From G963668345 sp965226215 (GTDB lineage Bacteria > Acidobacteriota > Terriglobia > Bryobacterales > UBA6623): DNA of 64,000 nucleotides. Location: assembly GCA_965226215.1 (NCBI GenBank), contig CBDDCH010000002.1, positions 930,001-994,000 of the forward strand. Reading direction: 5' to 3'. A program made the translations under genes and the position numbers. Positions 1-8,504 of this stretch are shown here, piece after piece. Every line of letters begins with the position of its first letter. Position 1 is the stretch's first letter. Under the pieces are notes generated by a model. It did no database searches. It saw only the letters and a program-made list of their open reading frames with translations, and had not been told where the DNA came from.

Positions 1-991
1 TTTTTCTCCCTAAGAAGTAGAGCGCGGAAGCCGCGTCGATGGCCCCCGGCCGCCGGATTAGGTAGTGGTCAAAATATTTCAGCCAGAAGCCCGTCACACG
101 GGCAAAAGCGATCGCCACCCGTCGCGCAGTCTTCGAGCGAACAAAGCTCAGCAGAAAATACTGATAGGCCCACGCCAGAGCCATGGCGGGCCCGCAGCTT
201 GCGCCGCTCGAAACCTCTTCGAATTTTAGGAACAAACGTCTCTGTCCCACATGCGTGAATCTTGTGAAGTCGTGGCCTCCGGCGTGGACCTGCTGCATGA
301 AGGGCGTGTCGGCGTAAACAATGCCGCCTACCTTCAGCACGCGATGGGCCTCCTCAACGCAGCGGTTGGGATCGGCGACATGTTCCAGCACGGCCTGCAT
401 GATGACGCCGTCAAATGTTGCGTCCTCAAAGGGGATGTTGTGGGCATCGCAAATGAGGGCGGTCCGATCGCCCAAATAGACGTCGGACTCGACGAAGTGA
501 ATTGCGGAGGTCGAAAGGATGGATTCCAACCCGGCTCCGACGGTTGCTCCGCCGATGACGAGCACGTAAGGGTTCGGAGAAACGTCTGGCAGCAGTTCGG
601 CAAACTGTTCGTAGTTTTCCTTGGCCCGGATGTTTTTGCCGATCGTCGGCAATGCGCGGCCGGCCCGGAGCTTCGCGCTGCCCGAAGGACGCGACGAAAA
701 CGGGTCCTTCCCGCGTTGCGGATCTTGGGGCTGAAATACGCTCGACTTCTCGTCCAGCAGTAGAGGCACACCGTCGATGACCCCGAACCGTCTTCTGCAT
801 GTTGGGTTTAGGCAAGCGCAGCTCTCGGTCTCGCATCGGATCTTGCCCTGGCACACCGGGCAGCGCAGACGGTGCAAAACGTGGGCTAGTGGCCAGGCCG
901 ATCCGTTTCTTGCCCGGCGAGAGTCTTGCGGCGAGTCGACCCCGACCAGTCGACAAACCTCCTCCTCACACGCTGTGGTCCCGTAGTTCAT
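1..991 (-). CDS. SAM-dependent methyltransferase with N-terminal zinc-ribbon, 3' end outside window
   Basis: The minus-strand frame opens with ATG at 989-991 and stays open to the left edge, giving about 330 residues without a stop, so the C-terminus is missing. Residues around 45-70 carry a Trm112-like ribbon (CPVCQGKIRC then CACLNPTC). A class I methyltransferase domain follows: a VLVIGGATVGAG glycine loop, DVYLGDR, then LICDAHNIPFEDATFD and a VLEHVADP motif typical of Methyltransf_11 enzymes. It probably methylates a sugar or lipid intermediate. The sugar epimerase gene lies 81 bp upstream on the same strand, which suggests a glycan operon. The substrate cannot be read from sequence. Family call is firm, role is inferred. 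Confidence 0.8.
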   Translation of the reverse strand, partial: MNYGTTACEEEVCRLVGVDSPQDSRRARNGSAWPLAHVLHRLRCPVCQGKIRCETESCACLNPTCRRRFGVIDGVPLLLDEKSSVFQPQDPQRGKDPFSSRPSGSAKLRAGRALPTIGKNIRAKENYEQFAELLPDVSPNPYVLVIGGATVGAGLESILSTSAIHFVESDVYLGDRTALICDAHNIPFEDATFDGVIMQAVLEHVADPNRCVEEAHRVLKVGGIVYADTPFMQQVHAGGHDFTRFTHVGQRRLFLKFEEVSSGASCGPAMALAWAYQYFLLSFVRSKTARRVAIAFARVTGFWLKYFDHYLIRRPGAIDAASALYFLGRK

Positions 992-1072
992 GCCAACCGC
1001 ATCCAGAACAGAATCGGCAGGAACAGAGGATGTCTTTATCAGAGAAGGAGCAAAGGGCTGCTGCGGTCGGTC

Positions 1073-2050
1073 CTAACCCGTGTGGATCTCGCGAGCCCAA
1101 TCCCGGTTCTCCCGGTACCACTCGATGGCTCGTTCGATGCCCTGCTCATGGCTGAACTGCGGCTCCCAGTCAAGGCGTTCTCGCGCACGCTCGATATTCG
1201 CCCAAGTGGCGGTTACGTCCGCGGCATGGGCGGGCTCGAACTTGATTCGCGCTTGGCGTCCCACAAGGCTCTCGATCAGGCGGATGGCGTCGTTCAGGAC
1301 GACAGGTTGATCAGACCCAAGATTGATGACGTCGAAGCCGCAGGGCTTGAGCGCCGCGACGGTTCCCCGGGCGATGTCGTCGATGTAGGTGAAGTCGCGT
1401 GACTGCGTCCCGTCGCCGTAGACCAAAACGGGGCGATCTTCCACGATCCACTGGATGAAGCGGAACAAGCTCATGTCGGGTCGCCCCGCCGGACCGTAAA
1501 CCGTGAAGTAGCGGAGCACCGTGACGTCCAGTCCGTGCAAGTAGTGGTAGGTATAGCAGAGGGTTTCGGCGGCTTTTTTCGAGGCAGCATAGGGGGATAG
1601 TGGTCGGGTTGTGTCCGCGTCCTCGCGATAGGGCACGTCGTTGTGGGATCCGTAGAGGCTCGAAGTGGATGCCAGCACGAATTTTTTGACGTCGCGCTTG
1701 CGACAGAGGTCCAGGAGATTCAGGGTCCCCGTAGCGTTCGTTTCCAGGTACACCCAGGGGTCTTCGACGCTGGGCCGCACTCCGGCCCGGGCGGCAAGAT
1801 TGACGACGGCGTCGAATTTCCCCGCCGTTTCCCAAACTCTCTCGAGATCCGCTCGGTCGCGGATGTCCGCGCGATGGAATTGAAAGCCCTCGCGGGCGAG
1901 CAGGCGATCAAGCCGCCACTGTTTCAGCCGCGCGTCGTAGGCATCATTGACATTGTCGAGACCGACAACTTTGTGTTCCTGATCCAACAACAGCTCGACG
2001 ACGCGAGCACCGATGAACCCAGCGGCCCCGGTGACTAGGTAATGAGCCAT
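1073..2050 (-). CDS. NAD-dependent nucleotide-sugar epimerase (UDP-glucuronate 4-epimerase-like)
   Basis: This 325-residue extended short-chain dehydrogenase has the Rossmann motif TGAAGFIGARV at residues 7-17, the acidic residue of LDNVND at the end of beta 2, a TSSLYG serine segment, and the catalytic SPYAASKKAAE (YxxxK) near residue 150. LRYFTVYGPAGRPDM and the later FTYIDDIARG are typical of UDP-glucuronate and UDP-galacturonate 4-epimerases. It interconverts UDP-sugars in the cytoplasm for envelope polysaccharide. The length is normal for the family. It reads into the methyltransferase gene downstream, so the two are probably co-transcribed. Specificity for glucuronate over other UDP-sugars is inferred. 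Confidence 0.88.
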   Translation of the reverse strand: MAHYLVTGAAGFIGARVVELLLDQEHKVVGLDNVNDAYDARLKQWRLDRLLAREGFQFHRADIRDRADLERVWETAGKFDAVVNLAARAGVRPSVEDPWVYLETNATGTLNLLDLCRKRDVKKFVLASTSSLYGSHNDVPYREDADTTRPLSPYAASKKAAETLCYTYHYLHGLDVTVLRYFTVYGPAGRPDMSLFRFIQWIVEDRPVLVYGDGTQSRDFTYIDDIARGTVAALKPCGFDVINLGSDQPVVLNDAIRLIESLVGRQARIKFEPAHAADVTATWANIERARERLDWEPQFSHEQGIERAIEWYRENRDWAREIHTG

Positions 2051-2213
2051 TCCCGTATATGCCCGTTCATAGGTGTGTTGGAACTGGTGAGGTTTTCGGC
2101 GATTTTCGCGTAAAGCCGATTATCTCATGCAGCGATCTGGTGTTGACCCGGATGCTGCGGTCGGTGCCGGCGGACCACCGCTGCCTTACGAAAGAAGTGA
2201 CCCTGGGCTGCGG

Positions 2214-2567
2214 TCAAAAGCCCAGCTCAAGTACTTGCCGGAGGGCGCTTTCCACCGATTCAAGCTCCTGGGTCTCTACTGGACCGATGCGCTTCCGTAG
2301 TCTGTGTTTGCTGATGGCTCGAATCTGATCAACCACGACGACCGAAGACCTGCCCTCGCAGTCCACCGCAACCGTAATGGGTGGGTAGGGGGAAGGGGAT
2401 GAGGACAAGGGAATCACCACGACCGTTCGACGGTGTTCGTTTACAGCGTTGGTGGACAGTACCAGGCAGGGGCGGGTTCTCGAAATCTCTGAGTCAACCG
2501 TCGGGTCGAGGGCGACCCACCAGAGATCACCGCGAAGGGGGTGCTTCCCATGGCTCTTCGATCCCAT
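2214..2567 (-). CDS. MazF/PemK-family endoribonuclease toxin
   Basis: About 117 residues from the ATG at 2565-2567. The frame is open further upstream, but MazF proteins begin just before the strand RGDLWWVALDPTVDSEI, so the internal ATG is preferred. That motif followed by KTRP-like TRPCLVLS, then VVVIPLSSSP and VVVDQIRAISKHRL, is the MazF/PemK fold that cleaves mRNA at short sequences. It overlaps the antitoxin gene by 41 bp, so the two are translationally linked. It appears intact. Confidence 0.85.
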   Translation of the reverse strand: MGSKSHGKHPLRGDLWWVALDPTVDSEISRTRPCLVLSTNAVNEHRRTVVVIPLSSSPSPYPPITVAVDCEGRSSVVVVDQIRAISKHRLRKRIGPVETQELESVESALRQVLELGF

Positions 2568-2778
2568 CCGGGATGCCCTCCATTTCCTTCTCGACCGCCG
2601 CACTGTCGGCGTCTGCGTTTGCCTGCTTGCAAGCGTGGACGAGATCCTCATCTTGTCGAGACAGCTGCTGTTCCAGAGCTTCCGTCAGATACTTGGAGCG
2701 TTTTCTCGCGGGAACTCGTCCGACGAATTTGCGCGCCATAGCCTCAGGAATCGAAAAAGTCATCTTTCGTACTGCCAT
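2527..2778 (-). CDS. MazE-like antitoxin
   Basis: This 83-residue protein begins MAVRKMTFSIPEAMARKF, a ribbon-helix-helix-like N-terminus, followed by a charged helical region ending in an acidic tail (EKEMEGIPDGIEEPWE), the usual layout of a MazE-type antitoxin: DNA-binding head and toxin-neutralising tail. It lies directly upstream of and overlaps the MazF gene. The start codon sits inside an inverted repeat at 2773-2795, which fits autorepression. No Shine-Dalgarno is visible upstream, so the message may be leaderless. The assignment rests on size, position and the N-terminal pattern; specific antitoxin families cannot be separated by eye. Confidence 0.75.
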   Translation of the reverse strand: MAVRKMTFSIPEAMARKFVGRVPARKRSKYLTEALEQQLSRQDEDLVHACKQANADADSAAVEKEMEGIPDGIEEPWEAPPSR

Positions 2779-2795
2779 ATACCGTAATTATGGCA
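2773..2795. promoter_or_regulatory. Inverted-repeat operator overlapping the antitoxin start
   Basis: Seven-base arms TGCCATA and TATGGCA flank a 9-bp centre, and the antitoxin ATG lies in one arm. A CATAAT box ends about 8 bp before the ATG on the minus strand and could be the -10. Toxin-antitoxin operons are usually autorepressed through such palindromes; binding here is inferred. Confidence 0.5.
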
Positions 2796-2859
2796 TAGTT
2801 GCTTTCTTTGTGCCGAGGAGCTGGCGTGTTCGGGCCTGGAGTCCCTCCGGCAAGGAAGG

Positions 2860-2990
2860 CGCTTGACACACCAGCTATTCTGAAGGGGGGGGCCAGGAAG
2901 ACCGGCATCACGCTAGCCACAAGAAAAAAAACGAAACAAAGCCAATTTCTAGCAACCAATCTGAAATCAATGGCTTACGTCTTGTTTTCG
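2860..2990 (-). repeat. Dispersed intergenic repeat, copy 1 (long form)
   Basis: This stretch aligns over about 130 bp with the reverse complement of 33340-33475. Shared blocks include TTGACACACC, GCTATTCTGAA, GTATCACGCT-like sequence, an A-rich run with ACGAAACAAAGCCAATTTC, and CAATGG.TTACG. Shorter relatives occur near 8.5, 8.75, 41.1 and 41.35 kb. The 447-bp gap from 2779 to 3225 holds this repeat and two hairpins but no convincing gene. Confidence 0.7.
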
Positions 2991-3025
2991 GCTCCACTTT
3001 TCGGCGTGCGCCTCGTCCTGACGGT

Positions 3026-3064
3026 CTTCTCACGCACTTCGCCCCCTCCGCGTGGTGAGAGAAG
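3026..3064. repeat. Hairpin repeat, copy 1
   Basis: CTTCTCAC pairs with GTGAGAGAAG around a loop containing GCACTTCGCC. The same hairpin, with the sequence following it (AGAA..GG.CTAG), recurs at 8450-8494. Two copies suggest a small dispersed repeat; the function is unknown. Confidence 0.5.
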
Positions 3065-3106
3065 GGCTAGTCGCTTGGCTGCGAGGCGGTCGCGCAGAGG
3101 CGAGGT

Positions 3107-3151
3107 ATGCACTGCCCCAAACTCCTTCTCCCGAAGCGGGGACCAGTGCAT
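3107..3151. other. Stem-loop upstream of gpmI
   Basis: ATGCACTGCCCC at 3107-3118 pairs with GGGGACCAGTGCAT at 3138-3151, with a small GA bulge. It lies about 75 bp before the gpmI start and could be a leader structure or a repeat; there is no T-tract, so it is not a standard terminator. Confidence 0.4.
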
Positions 3152-3225
3152 GCCGTTAGGCACCGTTTCCCGTGGGACCCGACCTGCTCCTGCCATAATG
3201 GAGCCGCTACACTGGTTCACTCGTC

Positions 3226-4764
3226 ATGGAACGTCCCCGGCCCTTGGTCCTCACCGTCATGGATGGTTGGGGGCATAATCCGAACCCCGACAATAACGCC
3301 GTTGCGATGGCGCGCAAGCCCAACTTCGATCGTCTGTGGCGGGATTATCCGCATACGCTGATCCGCACCGACGGCCCTTTCGTCGGCCTGCCCGAAGGAC
3401 AGATGGGCAACAGCGAAGTCGGACATCTCAATATCGGCGCCGGACGCATTCTCAAGATGGACGTTACCCGTATCGACGAACTGATCGAGAGCGGCGAGTT
3501 CTTCTCCAATGAGGTTTTACTCAGAGCGATGGAGCAGGCGCGCTCTCGTAGGCTCCATCTGCTCGGTTTGACCAGCCAAGGAGGTGTGCATTCGCAGCTC
3601 AGCCATCTTTTTGCCTTGCTGGAGATGGCCAAACGCCAGGGAGTTGAAAACGTGTTTGTCCACTGCTTCACCGATGGCAGGGACAAGCCCCCTGAAAGCG
3701 GCGCCGGCTACATCGAAGAGTTGCTCGGGAAAATGAAGAACCTCGAGGTCGGCAAGATCGCCACCGTGAGCGGACGCTACTACGCCATGGACCGCGATCG
3801 ACGTTGGGAGCGGATCGAGCGGGCTTTCCGCGCCATGGTGCTGGGGGAAGGGAACCGGGCGCCGGACGCGGTCGAGGCGATGCGGGCTTCCTACGCTGAG
3901 GGCGTTACCGACGAGTTCGTCGCCCCGGTGGTCCTGGTTGACGAAGACGGCAACCCGATCGCCAAGATCAGCGACGGGGATGCCGTCATCTTCTTCAATT
4001 TCCGGGCTGACCGCGCCAGGCAGATGACGCTGGCCCTCAACGACCCTTCTCTTGAGCGGCCACCCAGGGACCTGGCACCCAAGAGTCTGCACTATGTGAC
4101 CTTGACCGAGTACGACCGAACCTACAGCTTCCCGCACGTCATTCCGCCTCATCAGCCCGAGCACATCCTTGGCCAGATCTGCGGCGAGAGGGGTTGGAGG
4201 AACCTCCGCACGGCGGAGACGGAGAAATACCCCCACGTTACGTACTTCTTTAACGGCGGTCGCGAAACGCCCTACCCGGGCGAAGAGCGAACTTTGATTC
4301 CTTCACCGAAAGTGGCCACCTATGACCTGCGGCCCGAGATGAGTGCTTCGGCGGTTTGCGACGTCGTCGTCGACGGCATCGAGAGTGGGAGCTTCGACCT
4401 CATCGTCGTCAATTTCGCGAACGGCGATATGGTGGGGCACACGGGCAAAATTGACGCCGCGATAAAAGCGATCGAGACTGTCGACAACTGTCTCGGGAGC
4501 ATCTATGAAGTGCTAAAGCGAAAAGGCGGGGCGTGGATTGTCACTGCCGATCATGGTAACGCCGACCTGATGGTGGACCCCGACGCCGGGCATCCCCATA
4601 CCTACCACACAACGTTTCCGGTGCCCTTCGTCTTGGTTAGCGAGTCTCCAGGGAAGCTCACGCCGGGGGGATCGCTAAGGGATATCGCCCCGACCATCCT
4701 AGGCGCCCTTGGTGTCGAGCAGCCGGCGGAGATGAGCGGTCGCGATTTACGCGGCGCTGGCTAG
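3226..4764 (+). CDS. gpmI: 2,3-bisphosphoglycerate-independent phosphoglycerate mutase
   Basis: A 512-residue cytoplasmic glycolytic enzyme that interconverts 3- and 2-phosphoglycerate using two metal ions. The N-terminus LTVMDGWGHNP carries the first metal ligand Asp, and QMGNSEVGHLNIGAGR carries the phospho-acceptor serine (about residue 63). FTDGRDKPPESG, SGRYYAMDRDRRWER, FNFRADRARQMT and late ADHGNADLM plus GHPHTYHTT supply the other ligands and the mutase insertion domain. Length equals the family norm of about 510. It is monocistronic, with the convergent acyl-CoA dehydrogenase gene 49 bp downstream. Nothing looks damaged. Confidence 0.97.
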   Translation: MERPRPLVLTVMDGWGHNPNPDNNAVAMARKPNFDRLWRDYPHTLIRTDGPFVGLPEGQMGNSEVGHLNIGAGRILKMDVTRIDELIESGEFFSNEVLLRAMEQARSRRLHLLGLTSQGGVHSQLSHLFALLEMAKRQGVENVFVHCFTDGRDKPPESGAGYIEELLGKMKNLEVGKIATVSGRYYAMDRDRRWERIERAFRAMVLGEGNRAPDAVEAMRASYAEGVTDEFVAPVVLVDEDGNPIAKISDGDAVIFFNFRADRARQMTLALNDPSLERPPRDLAPKSLHYVTLTEYDRTYSFPHVIPPHQPEHILGQICGERGWRNLRTAETEKYPHVTYFFNGGRETPYPGEERTLIPSPKVATYDLRPEMSASAVCDVVVDGIESGSFDLIVVNFANGDMVGHTGKIDAAIKAIETVDNCLGSIYEVLKRKGGAWIVTADHGNADLMVDPDAGHPHTYHTTFPVPFVLVSESPGKLTPGGSLRDIAPTILGALGVEQPAEMSGRDLRGAG

Positions 4765-4813
4765 TGATGGGACGGTGAGGCCCTCAGACGGTGGTCAGAA
4801 AGCCACGTTCTCT

Positions 4814-6016
4814 TTAGCCGTGCTTCCTCAGCTCCAGTTTGGCGATCGCTTCGCGGTGTACTTCGTCGGGTCCGTCGGCGAGCCGCAGCGTTCGAGCGGT
4901 GGCCCAGGCTGAAGCCAGGAAAAAGTCGTCACAGACGCCGGCCCCACCATGTGCCTGGATGGCCCGATCGAGAACTCGTAAGGCCATGTTTGGCCCGACT
5001 ACCTTAATCATTGCGATCTCGGCTCGCGCTGCTTTATTGCCTACCGTATCCATCATGTAGGCGGTCTTCAACGTGAGAAGCCGAGCCTGCTCGATTTCCA
5101 TGCGCGAGTTGGCGATGTCAGCCCGCATTGTTCCCATCTCGGCAAGGGGCCTTCCGAAGGCCACGCGCGACGTAACGCGTCGACACATGATTTCCAGCGC
5201 GCGCTCGGCCACCCCAACCAGACGCATACAGTGATGGATACGTCCTGGTCCTAGGCGGCCCTGTGCGATTTCGAAGCCACGCCCCTCGCCTAGGAGAATG
5301 TTCGACGCCGGAACCCGGACGCTGTCGAAGCTGATCTCGCCGTGCCCGTGAGGCGCGTCGTCGTAGCCGAAGACGTTCAGCAGGCGTTCGACCTTCACAC
5401 CAGGAGCATCAGTGGGTACCAGAATCATCGATTGCTGCTTGTGGCGTTCGGCTGTCGGATCGGTCTTGCCCATGAAGACGGCAATTTTGCAGCGCCGATC
5501 GCCCGCTCCCGTCGTCCACCACTTGCGGCCGCTGATGACGTACTCATCGCCGTCACGTTCGATGCGGGCGCGAATGTTCGTAGCGTCGGACGATGCCACA
5601 TCCGGCTCGGTCATGCAAAAGCAGGATCGAATCTCGCCATTGAGCAGCGGCTTGAGCCAGCGCTGCTTCTGCTCTTCCGTACCGTAGCGAACAAGCACTT
5701 CCATGTTGCCGGTGTCCGGCGGCGAGCAGTTGAAGACTTCCGGCGCCATCGCGGAGCGGCCCATGATCTCGCAGAGCGGGGCATATTCCAAGTTGGTCAG
5801 CCCGGCGCCATATTCGCTGTCCGGCAGAAAGAGGTTCCATAGGCCAGCCGCCCGGGCTTTCGCCTTGAGCTCTTCCATCAGGGGCGGAATCTTCCAGCGG
5901 TCCCCTTGCCGGATCTGGGCCTGATAGGGCTTCTCGCTCGGATAAATGTGGTTGTCCATGAAGGTCTGAAGCTGATTTTGGAGATCAGTGACCTTGCCGG
6001 GGAATTCGAAGTTCAT
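4814..6016 (-). CDS. Acyl-CoA dehydrogenase, ACAD10/11-like
   Basis: This 400-residue flavoprotein shows the N-terminal helical domain, then CFCMTEPDVASSDATNI and GRKWWTTGA (FAD and substrate-binding beta domain), then the C-terminal helical domain with RVAFGRPLAEMGTMRADIANSRMEIEQARLL split over helices, AIQAHGGAGV and ADGPDEVHREAIAK. The long N-terminal segment and HGHGEISFDSVRVP suggest the ACAD10/11 group, which oxidises long or hydroxylated acyl-CoAs. It would feed beta-oxidation through an electron-transfer flavoprotein. It stands alone between gpmI and the divergent surE. The family is certain, chain-length preference is not. Confidence 0.9.
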   Translation of the reverse strand: MNFEFPGKVTDLQNQLQTFMDNHIYPSEKPYQAQIRQGDRWKIPPLMEELKAKARAAGLWNLFLPDSEYGAGLTNLEYAPLCEIMGRSAMAPEVFNCSPPDTGNMEVLVRYGTEEQKQRWLKPLLNGEIRSCFCMTEPDVASSDATNIRARIERDGDEYVISGRKWWTTGAGDRRCKIAVFMGKTDPTAERHKQQSMILVPTDAPGVKVERLLNVFGYDDAPHGHGEISFDSVRVPASNILLGEGRGFEIAQGRLGPGRIHHCMRLVGVAERALEIMCRRVTSRVAFGRPLAEMGTMRADIANSRMEIEQARLLTLKTAYMMDTVGNKAARAEIAMIKVVGPNMALRVLDRAIQAHGGAGVCDDFFLASAWATARTLRLADGPDEVHREAIAKLELRKHG

Positions 6017-6372
6017 GGCGATTCGGGTTCTTGTGAGAGGGAAAGCCTGCTAATTCTAGCATCCGGGGGTTGTGGTCAGAGGGCGCAAGCCAGTGTCGCG
6101 GGCATCTAACTCCCAAACGCTCTTCCGCCAGTCGCTCCGCGCTCAGGGCTCCGTTCCCTCTGGGCTCACGTGTGGGCGCGCTGATCGAAACGCAGGCCAA
6201 GGGAAGCAGCGCGAAATACTTGGCTTGGCCCTCGTTCGCAAGCGCACCGGGCTGTCGCGGTGGCTGGCGCTTACCGTCCTATGAAGTGAGGAATGCACGG
6301 CGGTGGGCCAATAGCCCTGCCAGTACCGCTGGCCGCTTTCTGCCAGAATGGATATCAAGACGCCCCGCGGAT

Positions 6373-7074
6373 ATGAAGCTTCTCTTGACCAATGACGATG
6401 GATTCGACGCCCCGGGTCTTGAGGCGCTTCGTGGCGCTGTCGACGGTATGGCCGAAACGCTCGTCATGGCACCCGACCGTGCCTTGTCCGGTTGCAGTCA
6501 TCGCGCGACGACCGACGAAGGTTTTCGGGTGGTCCAGCTCGACGAGGATCGCTATTCCGTCGAAGGCACGCCGGCCGATTGCGTACGCGTGGCCATCCAC
6601 CGGTTCGGCTCCGAGATTGACTGGGTGTTATCGGGCATTAACAGGGGTGGCAACCTGGGAGTCGACGTATACCACTCCGGGACGGTTGCGGCAGCCCGCG
6701 AGGCCACGTTTCGCGGCCTTCCGGGCATCGCCGTCTCGCAGTTCCACAGTAGACCCCTTACCGAATCCGACTGGCAGCAGGCTTCCGATTGGACCAGACC
6801 GTTGCTTGAAGAGTTGATGAAGCGGCCCCATCCCGCGTGGACATTTTGGAACATCAACCTACCCTGTCCTGAGCGTGCCGACGATCAGCCCGAGGTGGTC
6901 TTCTGTCCGCTCGATCTTTCTCCCCTGCCCTTGGGTTTCCGCGAACAGGACGGGCTGCTTCACTACGACGGCAAGTATGTCGAAAGACAACGCAAGCCGG
7001 GAGCCGACGTTGACGTCTGTTTCAGTGGCAAGATCGCAGTCAGCGAGATTTCTCTGGCGCCGGCGACCGGTTAG
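6373..7074 (+). CDS. surE: 5'/3'-nucleotidase SurE
   Basis: The 233-residue protein begins MKLLLTNDDGFDAPGLEAL, where NDD supplies the metal-binding aspartates of SurE. The frame is open for another 300 bp upstream, but the motif fixes the start at 6373. MAPDRALSGCSHRATT, SVEGTPADCVRVAI and SGINRGGNLGVDVYHSGTVAAAREA are the conserved catalytic and nucleotide-binding blocks. SurE dephosphorylates nucleoside monophosphates and is linked to stationary-phase survival. It is divergent from the acyl-CoA dehydrogenase and is followed by a repeat pair rather than a recognised partner such as pcm. The C-terminus is a little short for the family but appears complete. Confidence 0.93.
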   Translation: MKLLLTNDDGFDAPGLEALRGAVDGMAETLVMAPDRALSGCSHRATTDEGFRVVQLDEDRYSVEGTPADCVRVAIHRFGSEIDWVLSGINRGGNLGVDVYHSGTVAAAREATFRGLPGIAVSQFHSRPLTESDWQQASDWTRPLLEELMKRPHPAWTFWNINLPCPERADDQPEVVFCPLDLSPLPLGFREQDGLLHYDGKYVERQRKPGADVDVCFSGKIAVSEISLAPATG

Positions 7075-7112
7075 GCACTTCGGGCTAGATTAGCCTTTCT
7101 CACGAGGAGCGC

Positions 7113-7223
7113 GTAGGGGCGGGCCACCGTGTCCGCCCAGTCGAAGGTCGATCTTTTCCACAAATTCGCACTGAACAAGTATGTACTGATCGGTAGTGGG
7201 CCGACACGGTGGTCGGCCCCTAC
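7113..7223. repeat. Inverted pair of GTAGGGGCGGGCC-type repeats
   Basis: A 27-bp arm at 7113-7139 is nearly the reverse complement of one at 7197-7223 (arms GTAGGGGCGGGCCACCGTG and CACGGTGGTCGGCCCCTAC). About 57 bp separate them. This looks like a REP-type module between surE and the convergent gene, and it may also stop transcription from both sides. Confidence 0.55.
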
Positions 7224-7273
7224 GAGAACAACGGGTTTTGTGGCAAACCGGCTAAATTTGCGAGAAAAGCGGG

Positions 7274-8353
7274 CTAGTTGGTCACCTGCTCCAGGATGGC
7301 GAAGTCACCCGGGTTCCAGGCCTGGGCGATGACGTAGTATTTGCCGCCATGCTTCCGCAATACCGCGTTGTGGATGTGCGTGAAATTCTCGAGCCCGAGT
7401 TCCTCCTTGGGCATGATGGTGGAGATCAGCTTGTCATCCTCGTAGATATAGATTGGAGCGCCCTTGCTCGTGTCCGGACCCCGTAAGGCACCGACGATCG
7501 AGTAGTTTTCGAGGTAGTCGATATCGCAGGGCAAGGAGCCGGCCGGCATGTCCACCGTCGAGATATACTGACCGTGGCGCGTGAAGCGATCGATCTCGGA
7601 ATTCGGCCGATCAGCAATATCTATCCGCCTTGTTCCCTGCGGCACAGTAATGCCGTGCGCCGTTCCGAACTGCCCCACACCGTCGCCCTTGCCACCAAAC
7701 GCCAGATCGTGCCAGGCGGCCTGGAAAGGATTGGTGCTGAGAATCCGGGCGGTAAGCACATAGTCGAGCTTGGAGTAGCCGGTCGCCACGTACAGCAGCC
7801 CGTCCAAGTGCTCGGTGTCCGTGGGCACGAAATTGCCTTGTCCGAGGAAGTAGTCGTTGGCTGTCGGGTGACCTAGGTCGCTGCTGCCGTCGGGCCTCTT
7901 CAGCGAATGAACCAGCTTTCCGTCGAGGCTCGTGGTGAAGACCTGGGCCACGTTATTACCGGGAAAAGTCAGGAAGCCGGTGCCATCCGGTGCGTACCAG
8001 ATGGTGGCGTTGTGCATATTCGCGTCTTTCATTTCGGCCGCCGTAGCCAGCAGCTTTGTGCTCTTCAGATCGGCGCTGATCCGAATGATTCCGGCGCCCT
8101 TCAGTGCGAAGTAGGTCTCGCCTTTACCCTCGCGGCGATCGATGGCAAAGCCTCCGTGCGCGGAGGTCAGCACTTCCTCCTTCTGAGCCTCGGGCGGGAG
8201 ATGGTCGGACGTGTAGAGCACTTTGAATTTCATCTTCCCCTGGCCGCTGGCGTGCCCCGCGCTTTGCGCTGTGTCCATCGGAGTGTCGTAACCGACCATC
8301 CAACTCATGGCGAGTAAGCCGACGAATAACGCACTGACGGTGAATCGTTTCAT
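7274..8353 (-). CDS. Exported NHL/beta-propeller-like protein
   Basis: From the ATG at 8351-8353, preceded by GGTAGGAGG, the protein has 359 residues. An upstream in-frame start exists but lacks the ribosome site. Residues 1-20 (MKRFTVSALFVGLLAMSWMV) form a signal peptide. The mature part has repeated strand patterns such as GFAIDRREGKGETYFALKG, IRISADLKS and HGITVPQGTRRIDIADRPN, the last resembling an NHL repeat (HGI.V...G...ADR.N). NHL-type propellers bind ligands or act as lyases; no catalytic set could be assigned. It probably acts in the periplasm. No operon partner is adjacent. Confidence 0.65.
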   Translation of the reverse strand: MKRFTVSALFVGLLAMSWMVGYDTPMDTAQSAGHASGQGKMKFKVLYTSDHLPPEAQKEEVLTSAHGGFAIDRREGKGETYFALKGAGIIRISADLKSTKLLATAAEMKDANMHNATIWYAPDGTGFLTFPGNNVAQVFTTSLDGKLVHSLKRPDGSSDLGHPTANDYFLGQGNFVPTDTEHLDGLLYVATGYSKLDYVLTARILSTNPFQAAWHDLAFGGKGDGVGQFGTAHGITVPQGTRRIDIADRPNSEIDRFTRHGQYISTVDMPAGSLPCDIDYLENYSIVGALRGPDTSKGAPIYIYEDDKLISTIMPKEELGLENFTHIHNAVLRKHGGKYYVIAQAWNPGDFAILEQVTN

Positions 8354-8449
8354 GGGATAGCCTCCTACCGATATGACATTAGACCACAATTGGCAGCATC
8401 TTCCAAGCTTCATGAGGCGCCGAGCGGCACGCGCCTTGTACTGAGGGGC

Positions 8450-8494
8450 CTCTCACGCACTTCGCCTCGCCACGTGGTGAGAAAAGCGGACTAG
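8450..8494. repeat. Hairpin repeat, copy 2
   Basis: TCTCAC and GTGAGA arms around GCACTTCGCC-like sequence match the hairpin at 3026-3064. The interval 8354-9172 holds this hairpin, two copies of the dispersed repeat and a kinase remnant, but no intact gene. Confidence 0.45.
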
Positions 8495-8504
8495 CAGCCC
8501 CTCG

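Noticed and set aside
251..763. A plus-strand gene over the first kilobase
   Set aside because: It is antisense to a clear methyltransferase frame and has no family signal or ribosome site.
3517..4236. A 239-residue minus-strand frame inside gpmI
   Set aside because: It mirrors codon bias of the real gene on the other strand and shows no domain.
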